A stretch of 64,000 nt of DNA from Arthrobacter sp. UNC362MFTsu5.1 (GCF_000685965.1 NZ_JMLE01000001.1:496001-560000), one strand, 5' to 3'. Shown: positions 49,492-58,377, counted from the first letter of the stretch. Notes: generated from the sequence alone by a model not told the origin. Numbers and translations are program-made.

Positions 49492-50823
49492 TTAGCTGTC
49501 CGTGGTGATCGTCTTGAGGAGTGTTGCCGGGTCCGCGGCGGCGTCGGCGGGGATGTTCCGGCCTTTGGCGAGGGCGTTCTTGACGGCCATGAAGTCCAGC
49601 GGGGCGTTGACGCAGTCCGCAGCGATGACCTGGCCCTGCCGGTAGTAGAGGACGCTGAATTTTCCGCGTTCCTCGTCGCGCCGCAGAACCGTGCGGTCGT
49701 ACCCGTTGCAAAGCCCGGCGATCTGGAGTTTGAGGTCGGCCTGGTTGGACCAGAACCACGGAATGCCGGCGTATTCCTCGCGCCGCCCGGTGAGCGAGTA
49801 CGCAGCAACTTTGGCGTGCTCGATCGCATTGTTGACGCTTTCGAGCCGGATCCGTTCGCCGGGTTCCGAGCCGGGCACCGGGTTGGGCATGTTGGCGCAG
49901 TCGCCGATCGCCACCGTGGTGCCGTCCGAAGCCAGCGCAAACCGGTCCACGACAATCCCGTTGTCCACAGTCAGCTCCAGTTGTTCGGCCAGCTGGGTGT
50001 TGGGGATGACCCCGATGCCCACCAGGACGATCTGGGCGGGCAGCACCGTGCCGTCCTGGAGTTCGACGCCGGCGACTGACGTCTGTTTGTCACCTTCGGC
50101 GGAGGCCGCCCTGAAGCGCGCGGCACTCGTGTTCAGCCGGATGTCGAGGCCGCGGGCGCGGTGGGCCTGCAGGAAGTACTCGGCGGTTTCCTCGCCGACA
50201 GCGCGGCCCACCAGCCGCGGACCGAATTCCAGCACGGTGACGTTCTTCCCCATTTTCTGCAGGCTGGATGCGGCTTCGAGCCCGATGAACCCGCCGCCGA
50301 TCACCACGACGTCTTTCGCGTCCCCCACCCGGGCCTTGAGCGCCAGGGCGTCGTCCGCGTTGCGAAGGTACAGCACGCCGTCGAGGTCGCCGCCGTCAAT
50401 CTCCAGCTTCCGGGCGCGGGCACCCACGGTGAGGGCCAGCCTTTTGAAGGGGAACTGCCTGCCCGAGGAAGCGTGCGCGACCCCTGACCCGTCGGCGTCC
50501 CTGTCGATCCTGACGATGTATTCGCCCTTGACCAGGTCAACGTTGTGTTCGGCCCAGTACTCGTTCGAACGGAAGATCAGGGATTCGCTCTCCACCGTCC
50601 CCTGCAGGAACTCCTTCGAGAGGGCGGGGCGCTGGTAGGGGCGGTGGTCCTCGTCGCCGAGCAGGGTGATGTGCTCGTCAAAACCGAGCGCGCGGAGGGA
50701 GACTGCGAGCTGGACACCGGACTGGCTTGCGCCGATGATCAGCAGGCCCGTGCGCGTGGGAACTGCGGTGGTTCCGGTGCCGGCCGCGACGGGTGCCGGC
50801 TGCTCGGCAGTGTGCGTGCCCAT
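49492..50823 (-). CDS. creE: FAD-dependent ferredoxin reductase of the cresol P450 system (CreE-like)
   Basis: A 443-residue oxygenase-coupled NADH-ferredoxin reductase. FAD binding is in TGLLIIGASQSGVQLAVSLR, NAD binding in VVVIGGGFIGLEAASSLQK, and the second FAD motif in VDRFALASDGTTVAIGDCAN. The C-terminal reductase domain has PWFWSNQADLKLQIAGLC. The frame is open across creF, but ATG 50823 lies two bases after the ferredoxin stop and gives the family N-terminus after a 25-residue leader. It passes electrons from NADH through CreF to P450 CreJ. Confidence 0.9.
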   Translation of the reverse strand: MGTHTAEQPAPVAAGTGTTAVPTRTGLLIIGASQSGVQLAVSLRALGFDEHITLLGDEDHRPYQRPALSKEFLQGTVESESLIFRSNEYWAEHNVDLVKGEYIVRIDRDADGSGVAHASSGRQFPFKRLALTVGARARKLEIDGGDLDGVLYLRNADDALALKARVGDAKDVVVIGGGFIGLEAASSLQKMGKNVTVLEFGPRLVGRAVGEETAEYFLQAHRARGLDIRLNTSAARFRAASAEGDKQTSVAGVELQDGTVLPAQIVLVGIGVIPNTQLAEQLELTVDNGIVVDRFALASDGTTVAIGDCANMPNPVPGSEPGERIRLESVNNAIEHAKVAAYSLTGRREEYAGIPWFWSNQADLKLQIAGLCNGYDRTVLRRDEERGKFSVLYYRQGQVIAADCVNAPLDFMAVKNALAKGRNIPADAAADPATLLKTITTDS

Positions 50824-50825
50824 CG

Positions 50826-51146
50826 CTACACCTGGGTTTCCGGGGTGGTGACAAACAGGTCGAGCTCGTCCGTCAGCCGGAGCTGGCAGGACAGCCGCGA
50901 GTTGTCCTCGCGGTCCACGGCGGTGCCGTAGAGCATCTCGTCCTCCATGTCCTCCATCGGGGGAAGCTTGGACAGGCAGTCCTCGCGGACAAAGACGTGG
51001 CAGGTGGCGCAGGACAGCGATCCGCCGCATTCGGCCACGATGCCGGGGACGCCGTTGCGCACGGCGGTTTCCATGACGGAGTCGCCGGGATTGCCCTGGA
51101 CGTCGCGGACTTCGCCCTCGGCGTCGGTGAAATGAACCGTTGGCAT
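50826..51146 (-). CDS. creF: [2Fe-2S] ferredoxin of the cresol P450 system (CreF-like)
   Basis: A 106-residue putidaredoxin/adrenodoxin-type ferredoxin. The cluster ligands are Cys40, Cys46, Cys49 and Cys87 (AECGGSLSCATCHVFV and RLSCQLRLTDEL). Length and spacing are standard. The acidic stretch MEDMEDEML before the last ligand is the usual partner-binding helix. AAGGAG lies ten bases before the ATG. It carries electrons one at a time from CreE to CreJ. Confidence 0.92.
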   Translation of the reverse strand: MPTVHFTDAEGEVRDVQGNPGDSVMETAVRNGVPGIVAECGGSLSCATCHVFVREDCLSKLPPMEDMEDEMLYGTAVDREDNSRLSCQLRLTDELDLFVTTPETQV

Positions 51147-51191
51147 TGGTTCTCCTTGGGTTGAAAGCGGAATGTTGGCTAAAGGTGAGGG

Positions 51192-51971
51192 TCAGATGAA
51201 CTGGCGGCCGCCGTCGACCACCATGGTCTGCCCGGTGTAATAGGAACTGTCCGGCCCGGCCAGGAAGAGCGCCGCGCCCACGACGTCCTCCGGCTGGCTG
51301 GCCCGCTTGATCGCTCCGCGGTCCACACCGTAGTTCTCGGCGTTCTCCATCAGCCCGTAGCTGGCCTCGGTGAGCGTGAAGCCGGGGGCGATCGCGTTGA
51401 CCGTGATCCCCCGCCGGCCCAGTTCCTTGGCCATGACCCGGGTCAGGGCCACCACGCCGCCTTTGGATGCGACATAGTGCAGCCACTGTTCCGAGCCGCT
51501 GAAGATCGTGGCGCTGGAGAGGTTGATGACGCGCCCGCCCTCGGGCAGGTAGGGGCTCGCGGCGCGGGTCACCAGCCAGGGGCCTTTGAGGTTCACGTTC
51601 ATCACCAGGTCCCATTCGGCCGGGTCGATGTCCTCGAACGGGCTCCGGGTCACCCCCGCGTACACCGCCGCGTTGTTAAGAACGACGTCGATGCTTCCGT
51701 TGCCGAAGTCGGCGCAGCTTTTCGCGAGGTCCTCGGTGGACTCCACGCTGGTGACATCGGCCGGGAAGGCGGCTGCTTCGCCGCCGGCTTCGCGGACCAG
51801 TTTCGCCGTCTGCTCGGCGCCTTCGAGGTTGATGTCGGCCACCGCCACCCGGTAGCCGCGGCCGGCGAAACCGAGCGCGAACGCCCGGCCCAGCCCGCCC
51901 GCGGCACCGGTGATGAGGACGGTCTTCCCTGCTTCGGGCATGGGGACGTCGGGCATGGACACGTCAGACAT
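51192..51971 (-). CDS. creG: Short-chain dehydrogenase of the cresol cluster (CreG-like)
   Basis: A 259-residue classical SDR. The cofactor motif is VLITGAAGGLGRAFALGFAG, with NNAAVYAGV and the catalytic Ser and YxxxK in LSSATIFSGSEQWLHYVASK. The C-terminal region ends DGGRQFI. In the described pathway CreG oxidises 4-hydroxybenzyl alcohol to the aldehyde. ATG 51971 overlaps the creH stop by eight bases; ATG 51956 is a possible later start. No clear ribosome binding site is seen, so it depends on coupling to creH. Confidence 0.85.
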   Translation of the reverse strand: MSDVSMPDVPMPEAGKTVLITGAAGGLGRAFALGFAGRGYRVAVADINLEGAEQTAKLVREAGGEAAAFPADVTSVESTEDLAKSCADFGNGSIDVVLNNAAVYAGVTRSPFEDIDPAEWDLVMNVNLKGPWLVTRAASPYLPEGGRVINLSSATIFSGSEQWLHYVASKGGVVALTRVMAKELGRRGITVNAIAPGFTLTEASYGLMENAENYGVDRGAIKRASQPEDVVGAALFLAGPDSSYYTGQTMVVDGGRQFI

Positions 51972-53856
51972 GGCTGTGGCTGTGGGAGTGCGCCCCGGGA
52001 CCGGCGGCCAGGAGTTCGGGTTCTCCGGCCTCGGGAACCAGCGCGTCGAGGATCTGGACGGTGCCCTTGGTGCCGTCAACGCGGAGCCGCTGGCCGGTCT
52101 TGATGGTGGTGGACGCCGACCCGGTGCCGGTGACGGCCGGAAGGCCGTACTCGCGGCAGACGATGGCAGCGTGGCTCATCATGCCGCCGATGTCCGTGAC
52201 GGTGGCCTTGATCTTGCCGAAGATCGGGCCCCACGATGGGGCCGTCACGGTGGCGACAAGGATTTCGCCCTGCTGCACCTCGGAAAGCTGGTCGGCGTCG
52301 GTGACCACGCGGGCCAGGCCCTCCACGACTCCGGGCGAGGCCGCCATGCCGCGGAGGCCGCCGCCTTCCACCGCTTCGCCGGCGCCCAGCCACTGCTGGA
52401 CCTGCTCGGTGGTGATGCCCCAGAGCATCCGGGTGAAGGGCTCGGTGATGGACTCCGGCGGCGTGTTCAGCGCGGGGGCCGGCCGCGCGGTCTTGAGCGC
52501 GTCCACGATGCCGCGGCGGCGTTCGATTTCCTCCGGCCAGAAGTCCGGGCCGATGGGCTTGGCCCCAACGCCCCAGCCGGTGACCAGGTCAAAGAGTGCG
52601 TCCCGGACCTCGTTGCGGCCCAGGTACAGCAGGTCGTCGGGCCGGGTCCAGAAGCCCTCCGCGTGCATCATGCGGGAGAGCTCGCGGATCTTGCGCCAGA
52701 AAACGCCCATGGTCCAGTGCTCGATGTAGAAGTTGTGGTTCTCCACGTACGGGTAGGCGGTGGCAGCGAGGCCGCGCTTGGCATCGAACAGGGCCTGGTT
52801 TTCACCTTCGAGGAGCTCACGGTATTCCTCGATGATGCGGTCGCGCTCGGCAATCAGGGCTTCCACCGGGCGCATGATTTCCTGGCCTTCGTCCACGCGG
52901 CGGATGTAGTCCGCGATGTAGCCGAGCGGGATTTCCTGGTGCTCGTTCCAGTACTTGTCGTGGCCGTAGAACCCGTTGCCCACGGTGAAGTTGAACCACG
53001 GGTCCTTGGCACCTTCATACTGCGCCATCCAGCGCTCCCCGCCCGGTGCGGCGGCGATGGCACCCAAGGTGGCATCGACGTCGTCCGTGTTGCCGAAGTG
53101 TCCCTGCAGCTGCAGTTCGACGGCGAGCTTGGCGAGCTGCTTGAGCTCGTCGTCCGGCCGGAAGAGTTCCATGTCCACGCCCTGCACCATGGTGGCGATG
53201 GACTGGTCCGGGATGTTGGGGAAGACCTGCTTGCAGAAGTTGAAGAAATCCAGGTAAGCGATGTAGCCCAGGTTCAGGAACTCGAAGTGGTACTGCCAGT
53301 TCTGGTACGCGAGCTGGATGAGGCGGTCATAGCTTTCGAGCAGCTTTTCGGACCCGTCCTTTCCCTTGCCGGAAAGGATGTCCTCCATCGGGACCATGTC
53401 CGGGAGCTTGGGGAAGGAGATGGTTTCCATTTCGTCGATGGTGCCCTTGACCTTCACGTGCCACTGCTTGAGCAGCTGGTCCCAGTTCTGGAAGTAGTGG
53501 CCCACGCGCTGTTCGAACAGGGGCACGCGGGCGGCGATCTGGTCCTCGGGGACCGGGATCGGCGACATGTAGAGGTAGCCCAGGTGGACGCGGAATTCTA
53601 TGCCGTTGGCGTTGGGGATCATCAGGTGCCGGGCGTTGTACTGGCCCAGGCACTTCACCGCGAATTCGCCGCCGATGGTTTCGAAGGGCTTGTACACGGT
53701 GGGCCAGTGCTGGCTGTCGCAGAACCAGAACTTGGCGTCCTCCTGCTCCTTGAGCTTGTCCTGGAAGACCAGATAGTAGGGGTAGATCTTTTCCCAGCCC
53801 TCTGCGCCGGCGGGGACCGGGAGCTCGGACGGCTTGGGGAAGGACTTCAGGGACAT
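51964..53856 (-). CDS. creH: PEP-synthase-like phosphotransfer subunit of 4-cresol phosphorylation (CreH-like)
   Basis: A 630-residue subunit (about 70 kDa). The C-terminal third is the mobile phosphohistidine domain of PEP-utilising enzymes, with His562 in VTDIGGMMSHAAIVCREYGL and the following PAVTGTG. The larger N-terminal part is a helical domain typical of phenylphosphate synthase large subunits: HWPTVYKPFETIGGEFAVKC, HYFQNWDQLLKQWHVKVKG. With CreI it transfers a phosphate from ATP through His to the phenol oxygen. The last residues, GAHSHSHSHV, form a His-rich tail not expected in the family. AAAGGA lies five bases before the ATG. Confidence 0.88.
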   Translation of the reverse strand: MSLKSFPKPSELPVPAGAEGWEKIYPYYLVFQDKLKEQEDAKFWFCDSQHWPTVYKPFETIGGEFAVKCLGQYNARHLMIPNANGIEFRVHLGYLYMSPIPVPEDQIAARVPLFEQRVGHYFQNWDQLLKQWHVKVKGTIDEMETISFPKLPDMVPMEDILSGKGKDGSEKLLESYDRLIQLAYQNWQYHFEFLNLGYIAYLDFFNFCKQVFPNIPDQSIATMVQGVDMELFRPDDELKQLAKLAVELQLQGHFGNTDDVDATLGAIAAAPGGERWMAQYEGAKDPWFNFTVGNGFYGHDKYWNEHQEIPLGYIADYIRRVDEGQEIMRPVEALIAERDRIIEEYRELLEGENQALFDAKRGLAATAYPYVENHNFYIEHWTMGVFWRKIRELSRMMHAEGFWTRPDDLLYLGRNEVRDALFDLVTGWGVGAKPIGPDFWPEEIERRRGIVDALKTARPAPALNTPPESITEPFTRMLWGITTEQVQQWLGAGEAVEGGGLRGMAASPGVVEGLARVVTDADQLSEVQQGEILVATVTAPSWGPIFGKIKATVTDIGGMMSHAAIVCREYGLPAVTGTGSASTTIKTGQRLRVDGTKGTVQILDALVPEAGEPELLAAGPGAHSHSHSHV

Positions 53857-53923
53857 GGCGGTCCTTTCAAGAGGGCTCGACGGTGAGCCTGGGTGGGGTG
53901 GAGCCTGGTGGGTGTTCTGGCGC

Positions 53924-55003
53924 TTAGACGGACGGCTTGAGCGTGCCTGCACTGAATCCGCTGAAGTAGCCGCCGGAGACGACCGGCTGCGGGGCGGTGT
54001 GCGTGGCCGGCTTGGAGGAGTGCACGGTTTCCGGCCGGGACTGGAGCAGGAGCAGGTTTTCGCCGTCGGGCAGGTCCGTATCAAGGGCCCATTCGATGTC
54101 CTGCGGGCACTTGTAGTGCTTCTCAGCGCGTTTGGCCATCTGCGCGACGGCGCTGAGTTCGGCGTCGGTGAGGCTGCGGCGTCCACGGCGTTCGGCGTCG
54201 ACTTCCCGCTCCACCAGGCGGCCGGCCGCGGCGTCCGGGACCAGTTCGGCGTGCTTGTCCCCGAGGTGTTCGGAGATGACGGCCAGGGTGACCTTGTCCA
54301 GCATGATGTTGTCCGGGGTGACCTGGCCGGAGACCACCATTTCACCCACCCCGTAGGAGGAGTCGATGGTGATCTTGGAGCGGTCGCCGTTGGTGGGGTC
54401 CATGGTGATCGCAACGCCGGAGACGCGGGCATTGACCATCTTCTGCACCACCACGGCCATCGAGAGGCCCTCGTTGGGGATGTTGTTTTTGAGCCGGTAA
54501 ATGATGGCACGGGAGGTGAACAGCGAGGCCCAGCATTGCCGGATGTGCTCGGTGACGGCCTTGACGCCGTCGAGCCAGAGGTAGGTGTCCTGCTGGCCGG
54601 CGAAGGAGGCATCCGGAAGGTCCTCGGCAGTGGCGCTGGAGCGGACGGCCACCGGGACCGGCGCGTCGAAGCGGGACATCAGGGCCTCGTAGGCGGTGAT
54701 GGTGAGCTCACGCAGGACCTGCGGCACCGGGCGGGAGCAGATGTCCTCGCGGATGGCGGCGGAGACCTTGTCCACCTGGCCCATGTCTTCGGGGTCCAGG
54801 CCGGCAAGCAGCTGATGGATATGCCGGGTGATCCCGGCTTCCTCCATAAAGGCGTCGAATTGCGCCGTGGTGACCACGAAGCCCGGCGGGACGGGCATGC
54901 CGGCCGCAGTCATCGTGACCAGGGAGGCACCCTTGCCGCCGAGGTTTTCAAGCTTCGGTTCGACGCCGCCGTCGAAGAACTGGACGTATTCGTTGCTGTG
55001 CAT
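53924..55003 (-). CDS. creI: PEP-synthase N-terminal-like ATP-binding subunit of 4-cresol phosphorylation (CreI-like)
   Basis: A 359-residue PPDK/PEP synthase N-terminal domain, matching the 40 kDa subunit of phenylphosphate synthase. ATP-grasp features are LGGKGASLVTMTAAGMPVPP, PVPVAVRSSATAEDLPDASF, AGQQDTYLWLDG and MVNARVSGVAITMDPTNGDR, followed by QDIEWALDTDLP and LLLQSRPET. It makes the phosphohistidine on CreH at the cost of ATP. AAGG lies ten bases before the ATG, and the gene starts five bases after the creJ stop. The split of one PEP synthase into two polypeptides is diagnostic of aryl phosphorylation. Confidence 0.9.
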   Translation of the reverse strand: MHSNEYVQFFDGGVEPKLENLGGKGASLVTMTAAGMPVPPGFVVTTAQFDAFMEEAGITRHIHQLLAGLDPEDMGQVDKVSAAIREDICSRPVPQVLRELTITAYEALMSRFDAPVPVAVRSSATAEDLPDASFAGQQDTYLWLDGVKAVTEHIRQCWASLFTSRAIIYRLKNNIPNEGLSMAVVVQKMVNARVSGVAITMDPTNGDRSKITIDSSYGVGEMVVSGQVTPDNIMLDKVTLAVISEHLGDKHAELVPDAAAGRLVEREVDAERRGRRSLTDAELSAVAQMAKRAEKHYKCPQDIEWALDTDLPDGENLLLLQSRPETVHSSKPATHTAPQPVVSGGYFSGFSAGTLKPSV

Positions 55004-55008
55004 CGTTT

Positions 55009-56286
55009 TCAGGCCTTCCAGCTGACGGGGACGGTCTCGGGGACACGGAAGGAGAGGTTCTCGCGGAAGGCGATGGCTTCCGGTTCCTCCAGCCGCAGCT
55101 CCGGGGCGAGCCGGGCCACCTCTTCAAGGGCGATTTTTGCCTGGAGCTTGGCGAGCATATTGCCCAGGCAGTAGTGGATTCCGAATCCGAACGAGAGGTG
55201 CTCGCGGGCGTTGGGACGGGTGATGTCGAAATTCTCGCCGTCGGTGAACTTGTTCTCGTCGCGGTTGGCGGAGCCCATCAGGAGCAGGAGCTGCGCGCCT
55301 TCTTCGATCGCAACACCGCCCACTTCAGCGTCCTTGAGGGCCTTGCGCCGCCAGCCGACGATCGACCCGGCGTAGCGCAGGACCTCGTCGATGGCGGCGG
55401 GGATCTTCTTGGGCTCCGCCACCAGCTGCTGCCACTGCTCGGGGCGGGCCAGGAGTTCGCGGAGGGCGTTGGAGATCAGCGTGGTGGTTGTCTCGTGGCC
55501 GGCAAAGAGCAGGCTGTAGAGGACGGAGGCGATCTCGTGGTCCGAGATGTCGGCGCCGTCCTGCTGCGCTTTGACGAGGTCCGCGGTGAGGTTGTCGCCG
55601 CCCTTCTCCTTGGCTTCTGCAACGAGGCGCTGGCATTCCTGCCAGTACTCCACGAGGTTGTGGGCGTGCGGGATCTGTTCCTCGTCAGAGAGGTCGCCCC
55701 AGGTCATCGCGGCGCGGGAATCGCTCCAGCGCTTGAACGTGTCCACCTGGGACACGTCCGCGCCTATGAGGGTGAGGATGGTGATGGTGGGGACGTCGTA
55801 GGCGAGGTCCTTGACCATGTCGCCCCGGCGTTCCGGCCGGGCCAGCATCCTTTCGAGCAGTTCGACGACGTTCTGGCGGATGAAGGGTTCCAGCGCCTTG
55901 TAGCGGCGGGGCGTGAAGGCCTTCTGGACCACGGCGCGGATGCGGGTGTGTTCCGGCGGGCGGCGGGCGGACAGGCCGGAGTAGGCGGTGAAGCCGCCGT
56001 CGTCCATGATCTTCTTCGCGGCGGCGCCCCGTTCGCGGACGGGGGCCTGGGCGTTCTCGCTGGAGAAGGTCTCCCAGTCCTCGAAGACGGCCTTGATGTC
56101 GTCATAGCGGGAGACGACATAGAGGCCCACGCGCTCGTCGAACATGACGGGCTGCTCGGCCCGGAGTTCGGCATAGGCGGGGAAGGGATCCTGCATCTGG
56201 AACGGCTCGTAGCCGTGGTGCCCGGCGGGGGCTTCGGCGCCGTGGCCATAGGGACAGCGGCCGGCCGTTTCAGTCGACGATGACAT
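55009..56286 (-). CDS. creJ: Cytochrome P450 of the cresol cluster (CreJ-like)
   Basis: A 425-residue class I bacterial P450. The I-helix is SLLFAGHETTTTLISNALRE, the K-helix is AAIDEVLRYAGSIVGWRRKA (ExxR present) and the heme loop is HLSFGFGIHYCLGNMLAKLQ with Cys373 as the thiolate ligand. In the C. glutamicum system CreJ hydroxylates the methyl group of 4-cresyl phosphate in three steps and does not use the free phenol. AAGGAG is five bases before ATG 56286; the extra upstream frame to 56382 has no such site. It is the first gene of the run that ends with creC. Confidence 0.9.
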   Translation of the reverse strand: MSSSTETAGRCPYGHGAEAPAGHHGYEPFQMQDPFPAYAELRAEQPVMFDERVGLYVVSRYDDIKAVFEDWETFSSENAQAPVRERGAAAKKIMDDGGFTAYSGLSARRPPEHTRIRAVVQKAFTPRRYKALEPFIRQNVVELLERMLARPERRGDMVKDLAYDVPTITILTLIGADVSQVDTFKRWSDSRAAMTWGDLSDEEQIPHAHNLVEYWQECQRLVAEAKEKGGDNLTADLVKAQQDGADISDHEIASVLYSLLFAGHETTTTLISNALRELLARPEQWQQLVAEPKKIPAAIDEVLRYAGSIVGWRRKALKDAEVGGVAIEEGAQLLLLMGSANRDENKFTDGENFDITRPNAREHLSFGFGIHYCLGNMLAKLQAKIALEEVARLAPELRLEEPEAIAFRENLSFRVPETVPVSWKA

Positions 56287-56386
56287 CTGGGCTCCTTGGT
56301 TTTCGGTCCCGCCGGCGGCGTCAGTGCCTGCCGGGGGTTCTTGTTCACCAGTGTGGCCCCGATCACCAGCAGCCGACAGCATCGGC

Positions 56387-56414
56387 TTCCACTCAGTGGA
56401 AACCAGTTTGTTTC
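56387..56414. promoter_or_regulatory. Two overlapping palindromes, candidate IclR operators upstream of creJ
   Basis: TTCCACTCAGTGGAA (56387-56401) is a perfect 7-1-7 palindrome. GAAAC-N6-GTTTC (56399-56414) is a second one overlapping it by three bases. They lie about 100 bases upstream of creJ and 24 bases downstream of the iclR stop. The GGAAA/TTTCC-type arms resemble known IclR-family boxes. This is the natural place to switch the cresol operon. Confidence 0.6.
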
Positions 56415-56437
56415 AGCCCTCGCAGGCCGGGGACGGC

Positions 56438-57229
56438 TCAGTCCGTGCCGTCATGGCTGCCCAGCAGCGTCTCCAGCGGGATCCGGGCTGTGGCCCGCTC
56501 AATCTGGGCGGCGATGCCCCGCAGGACGGGCAGGTGCCGGGTCATCGTGGCGGCCTGGGTGGTGGGCAGCACAAGGCCGATCGATGCCCCGATCCTGCCG
56601 GTATGGAAAACCGGGACGGCGATGGAGCAGGAGCCCAGCCGGACTTCCTCCAGGGTGGTGGCGTAGCCCTGTTCATGGATTTGGGCCAGCTCCTCGGCCA
56701 GCTTCCTGGGATCCACGTGGGTGTGCGCGGTATGCCGCTCCAGCTGCCGGTTCAGGTAGGCGTCCCGGACCCAGTCCTCCTCGAAGGCGAGGATGACCTT
56801 GCCGACGGCGGTCGCGTGCATGGGCAGCCTGCCGCCGACCCGGCCGGCGCGGGGTACCCGCTTGGAGCCGTAGACGCGGTCGATGTACAGCACCTCATGC
56901 CCGGCCCGGACCGCCAGGTGCGCGGTTTCACCGGTGAGCGAGAAGAGGTCCTGAACGTAGGGCCGGGCGGCGTCCCGGAGCTGCCGCCCGGTGTTCTGGG
57001 CGAGCTCCCAGAGGCGGATGCCGAGCTGGTAGCGGCCGTTGGGCTCACGGGAGAGGAGTCCCCAGTCCGTGAGCTCGTTGACCAGCCGATGGGCGGTGCT
57101 CAGGGGCAGGCCGGATTTTTGGCCGATGTCGGTCAGGCTGAGGGCACCCCGGGATTTTTCGAAGGCTTCCAGGATGGACAGGACCTTCGAGGTCACGGTT
57201 CTGCCGGGTTCGCTGCTGCCTCCCGCCAT
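56438..57229 (-). CDS. IclR-family regulator of the cresol cluster
   Basis: A 263-residue IclR protein. The N-terminal winged helix has VTSKVLSILEAFEKSRGALS, LTDIGQKSGLPLSTAHRLVN and the wing LLSREPNGRYQLGIRLWELA. The effector domain follows with TAHLAVRAGHEVLYIDRVYG, PMHATAVGKVILA and GSCSIAVPVFHTGRIGASIG. GGAG lies five bases before the ATG. It reads in the same direction as creJ with a 151-base gap holding paired palindromes. By position it is the aromatic-responsive regulator of the cluster (C. glutamicum has a dedicated cre regulator); whether activator or repressor is not visible. Confidence 0.88.
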   Translation of the reverse strand: MAGGSSEPGRTVTSKVLSILEAFEKSRGALSLTDIGQKSGLPLSTAHRLVNELTDWGLLSREPNGRYQLGIRLWELAQNTGRQLRDAARPYVQDLFSLTGETAHLAVRAGHEVLYIDRVYGSKRVPRAGRVGGRLPMHATAVGKVILAFEEDWVRDAYLNRQLERHTAHTHVDPRKLAEELAQIHEQGYATTLEEVRLGSCSIAVPVFHTGRIGASIGLVLPTTQAATMTRHLPVLRGIAAQIERATARIPLETLLGSHDGTD

Positions 57230-57433
57230 CGTGGCTCCTTCTCCGGTACGTGCCCGCTGCTGTGCAATCTGCGGGCCGCCTCCCGGCAGCCCGATCAGAG
57301 TCTAGCCTGCAGCCCTGGGGCGTCCTTTCGCAGCGCCACTTGCGGCTTCCCCCGGCCTGAGTAGATTTGCCTTACCCAGGGTGTCCGCCCGTTCCGCTTC
57401 ACCCCGCTTCACCCCACGTCACCGGAGGCGACC

Positions 57434-58345
57434 ATGACAAGCGTTGGACCTGTGCTTGTGGTTGGCGGCACCGGCATGCTCGGAAGCCAGGTGGTGTGGC
57501 AGCTGCTGTCAGCGGGAAAGCAGGTCCGTGCCCTGGTGCGTCCGGGCTCCGACGCCACACGCCTCGAAGCTGCCGGTGCCACCATCGCCCGGGGCGACAT
57601 GATGGACCTTGACTCCCTGGTCCGCGCGATGGACGGTGCCGATAGCGTGGTCACCTCGGCGGCCGGCTATACACGGCACAGCAAAGGCGACTCCCCGCAG
57701 ATCGACACCATAGGGAACAGCAACCTCGCCGAAGCCGCCAGCCGGACCCGCGTGCGCCGGTTCGTGCTGACAAGCATCCTCACCTGTGACCAGACACCGG
57801 AAGTTCCGCACTTCTGGCATAAGAAGCTGGCCGAGGACCGGCTCGAGCAACTCGGCGTCCCGTTCGTCGCGCTGCGGCCGGGTGCCTTCCTGGACCAGGT
57901 CACCCGGTTTGGCGGGGACCCGTTCAGCAAAGGGCGCCTCACCTGGCTCGGGTCCGCCCGGGTCCCGTTGACTTTCGTACTCTCATCCGACCTGGCCGGT
58001 TACCTGGCCGCCGCCACGGATCTGCCCGCAGTGGAGGGGCAGCGCATCGATATCGGCTGGGACCGGCCTGTCAGCATGCAGGACGTTGCGGACATTTCGG
58101 GCCGGCTCCTCGGCAGGCGCATCCGGGTCCGAACCATCCCCGGCAGGCTCATCCGGGCCGCTGGTTCGGCGCTCGGGCCGGTCAACCCCATGATCAAGGA
58201 CATGGGAGCCATGGCCGCCTGGTTCGAGTCCGGCCGCTACGTTGCAGACACCGGCCGGCAACGCGAAGTCTTTGGCCCGGTGCCTACCGCCGAAGACGCC
58301 ATAACCCGCCTTATCAAGGGCCTCGGGCACGCAGTGAGCGGCTGA
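57434..58345 (+). CDS. NmrA/SDR-like NAD(P)-binding protein
   Basis: A 303-residue atypical SDR. The Rossmann motif is VLVVGGTGMLGSQVVWQLLS, followed by ALVRPGSDATRLEAAGATIA, RGDMMDLDSL and SVVTSAAGYTRH. FVLTSILTCD and HKKLAEDRLEQLGVPFVALR supply the Tyr-less active-site region of NmrA-type proteins. The length suits sugar-epimerase-like or redox-sensing NmrA proteins rather than a specific enzyme. CGGAGG lies seven bases before the ATG. It is divergent from the IclR gene across 204 bases where I see no clear regulatory site, and is followed by a strong bidirectional terminator. Confidence 0.82.
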   Translation: MTSVGPVLVVGGTGMLGSQVVWQLLSAGKQVRALVRPGSDATRLEAAGATIARGDMMDLDSLVRAMDGADSVVTSAAGYTRHSKGDSPQIDTIGNSNLAEAASRTRVRRFVLTSILTCDQTPEVPHFWHKKLAEDRLEQLGVPFVALRPGAFLDQVTRFGGDPFSKGRLTWLGSARVPLTFVLSSDLAGYLAAATDLPAVEGQRIDIGWDRPVSMQDVADISGRLLGRRIRVRTIPGRLIRAAGSALGPVNPMIKDMGAMAAWFESGRYVADTGRQREVFGPVPTAEDAITRLIKGLGHAVSG

Positions 58346-58377
58346 GCGGCTAACCGGCTTAGCAGGGTCAAAAAGGC

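Noticed and set aside
50824..51615. N-terminal extension of the ferredoxin reductase frame
   Set aside because: It overlaps the whole ferredoxin gene in another frame and is low-complexity; the ATG at 50823 gives the family N-terminus.
51910..53886. 658-codon open frame on the plus strand
   Set aside because: It is antisense to creH. Its composition is the GC-bias echo of the real gene and it matches no family.
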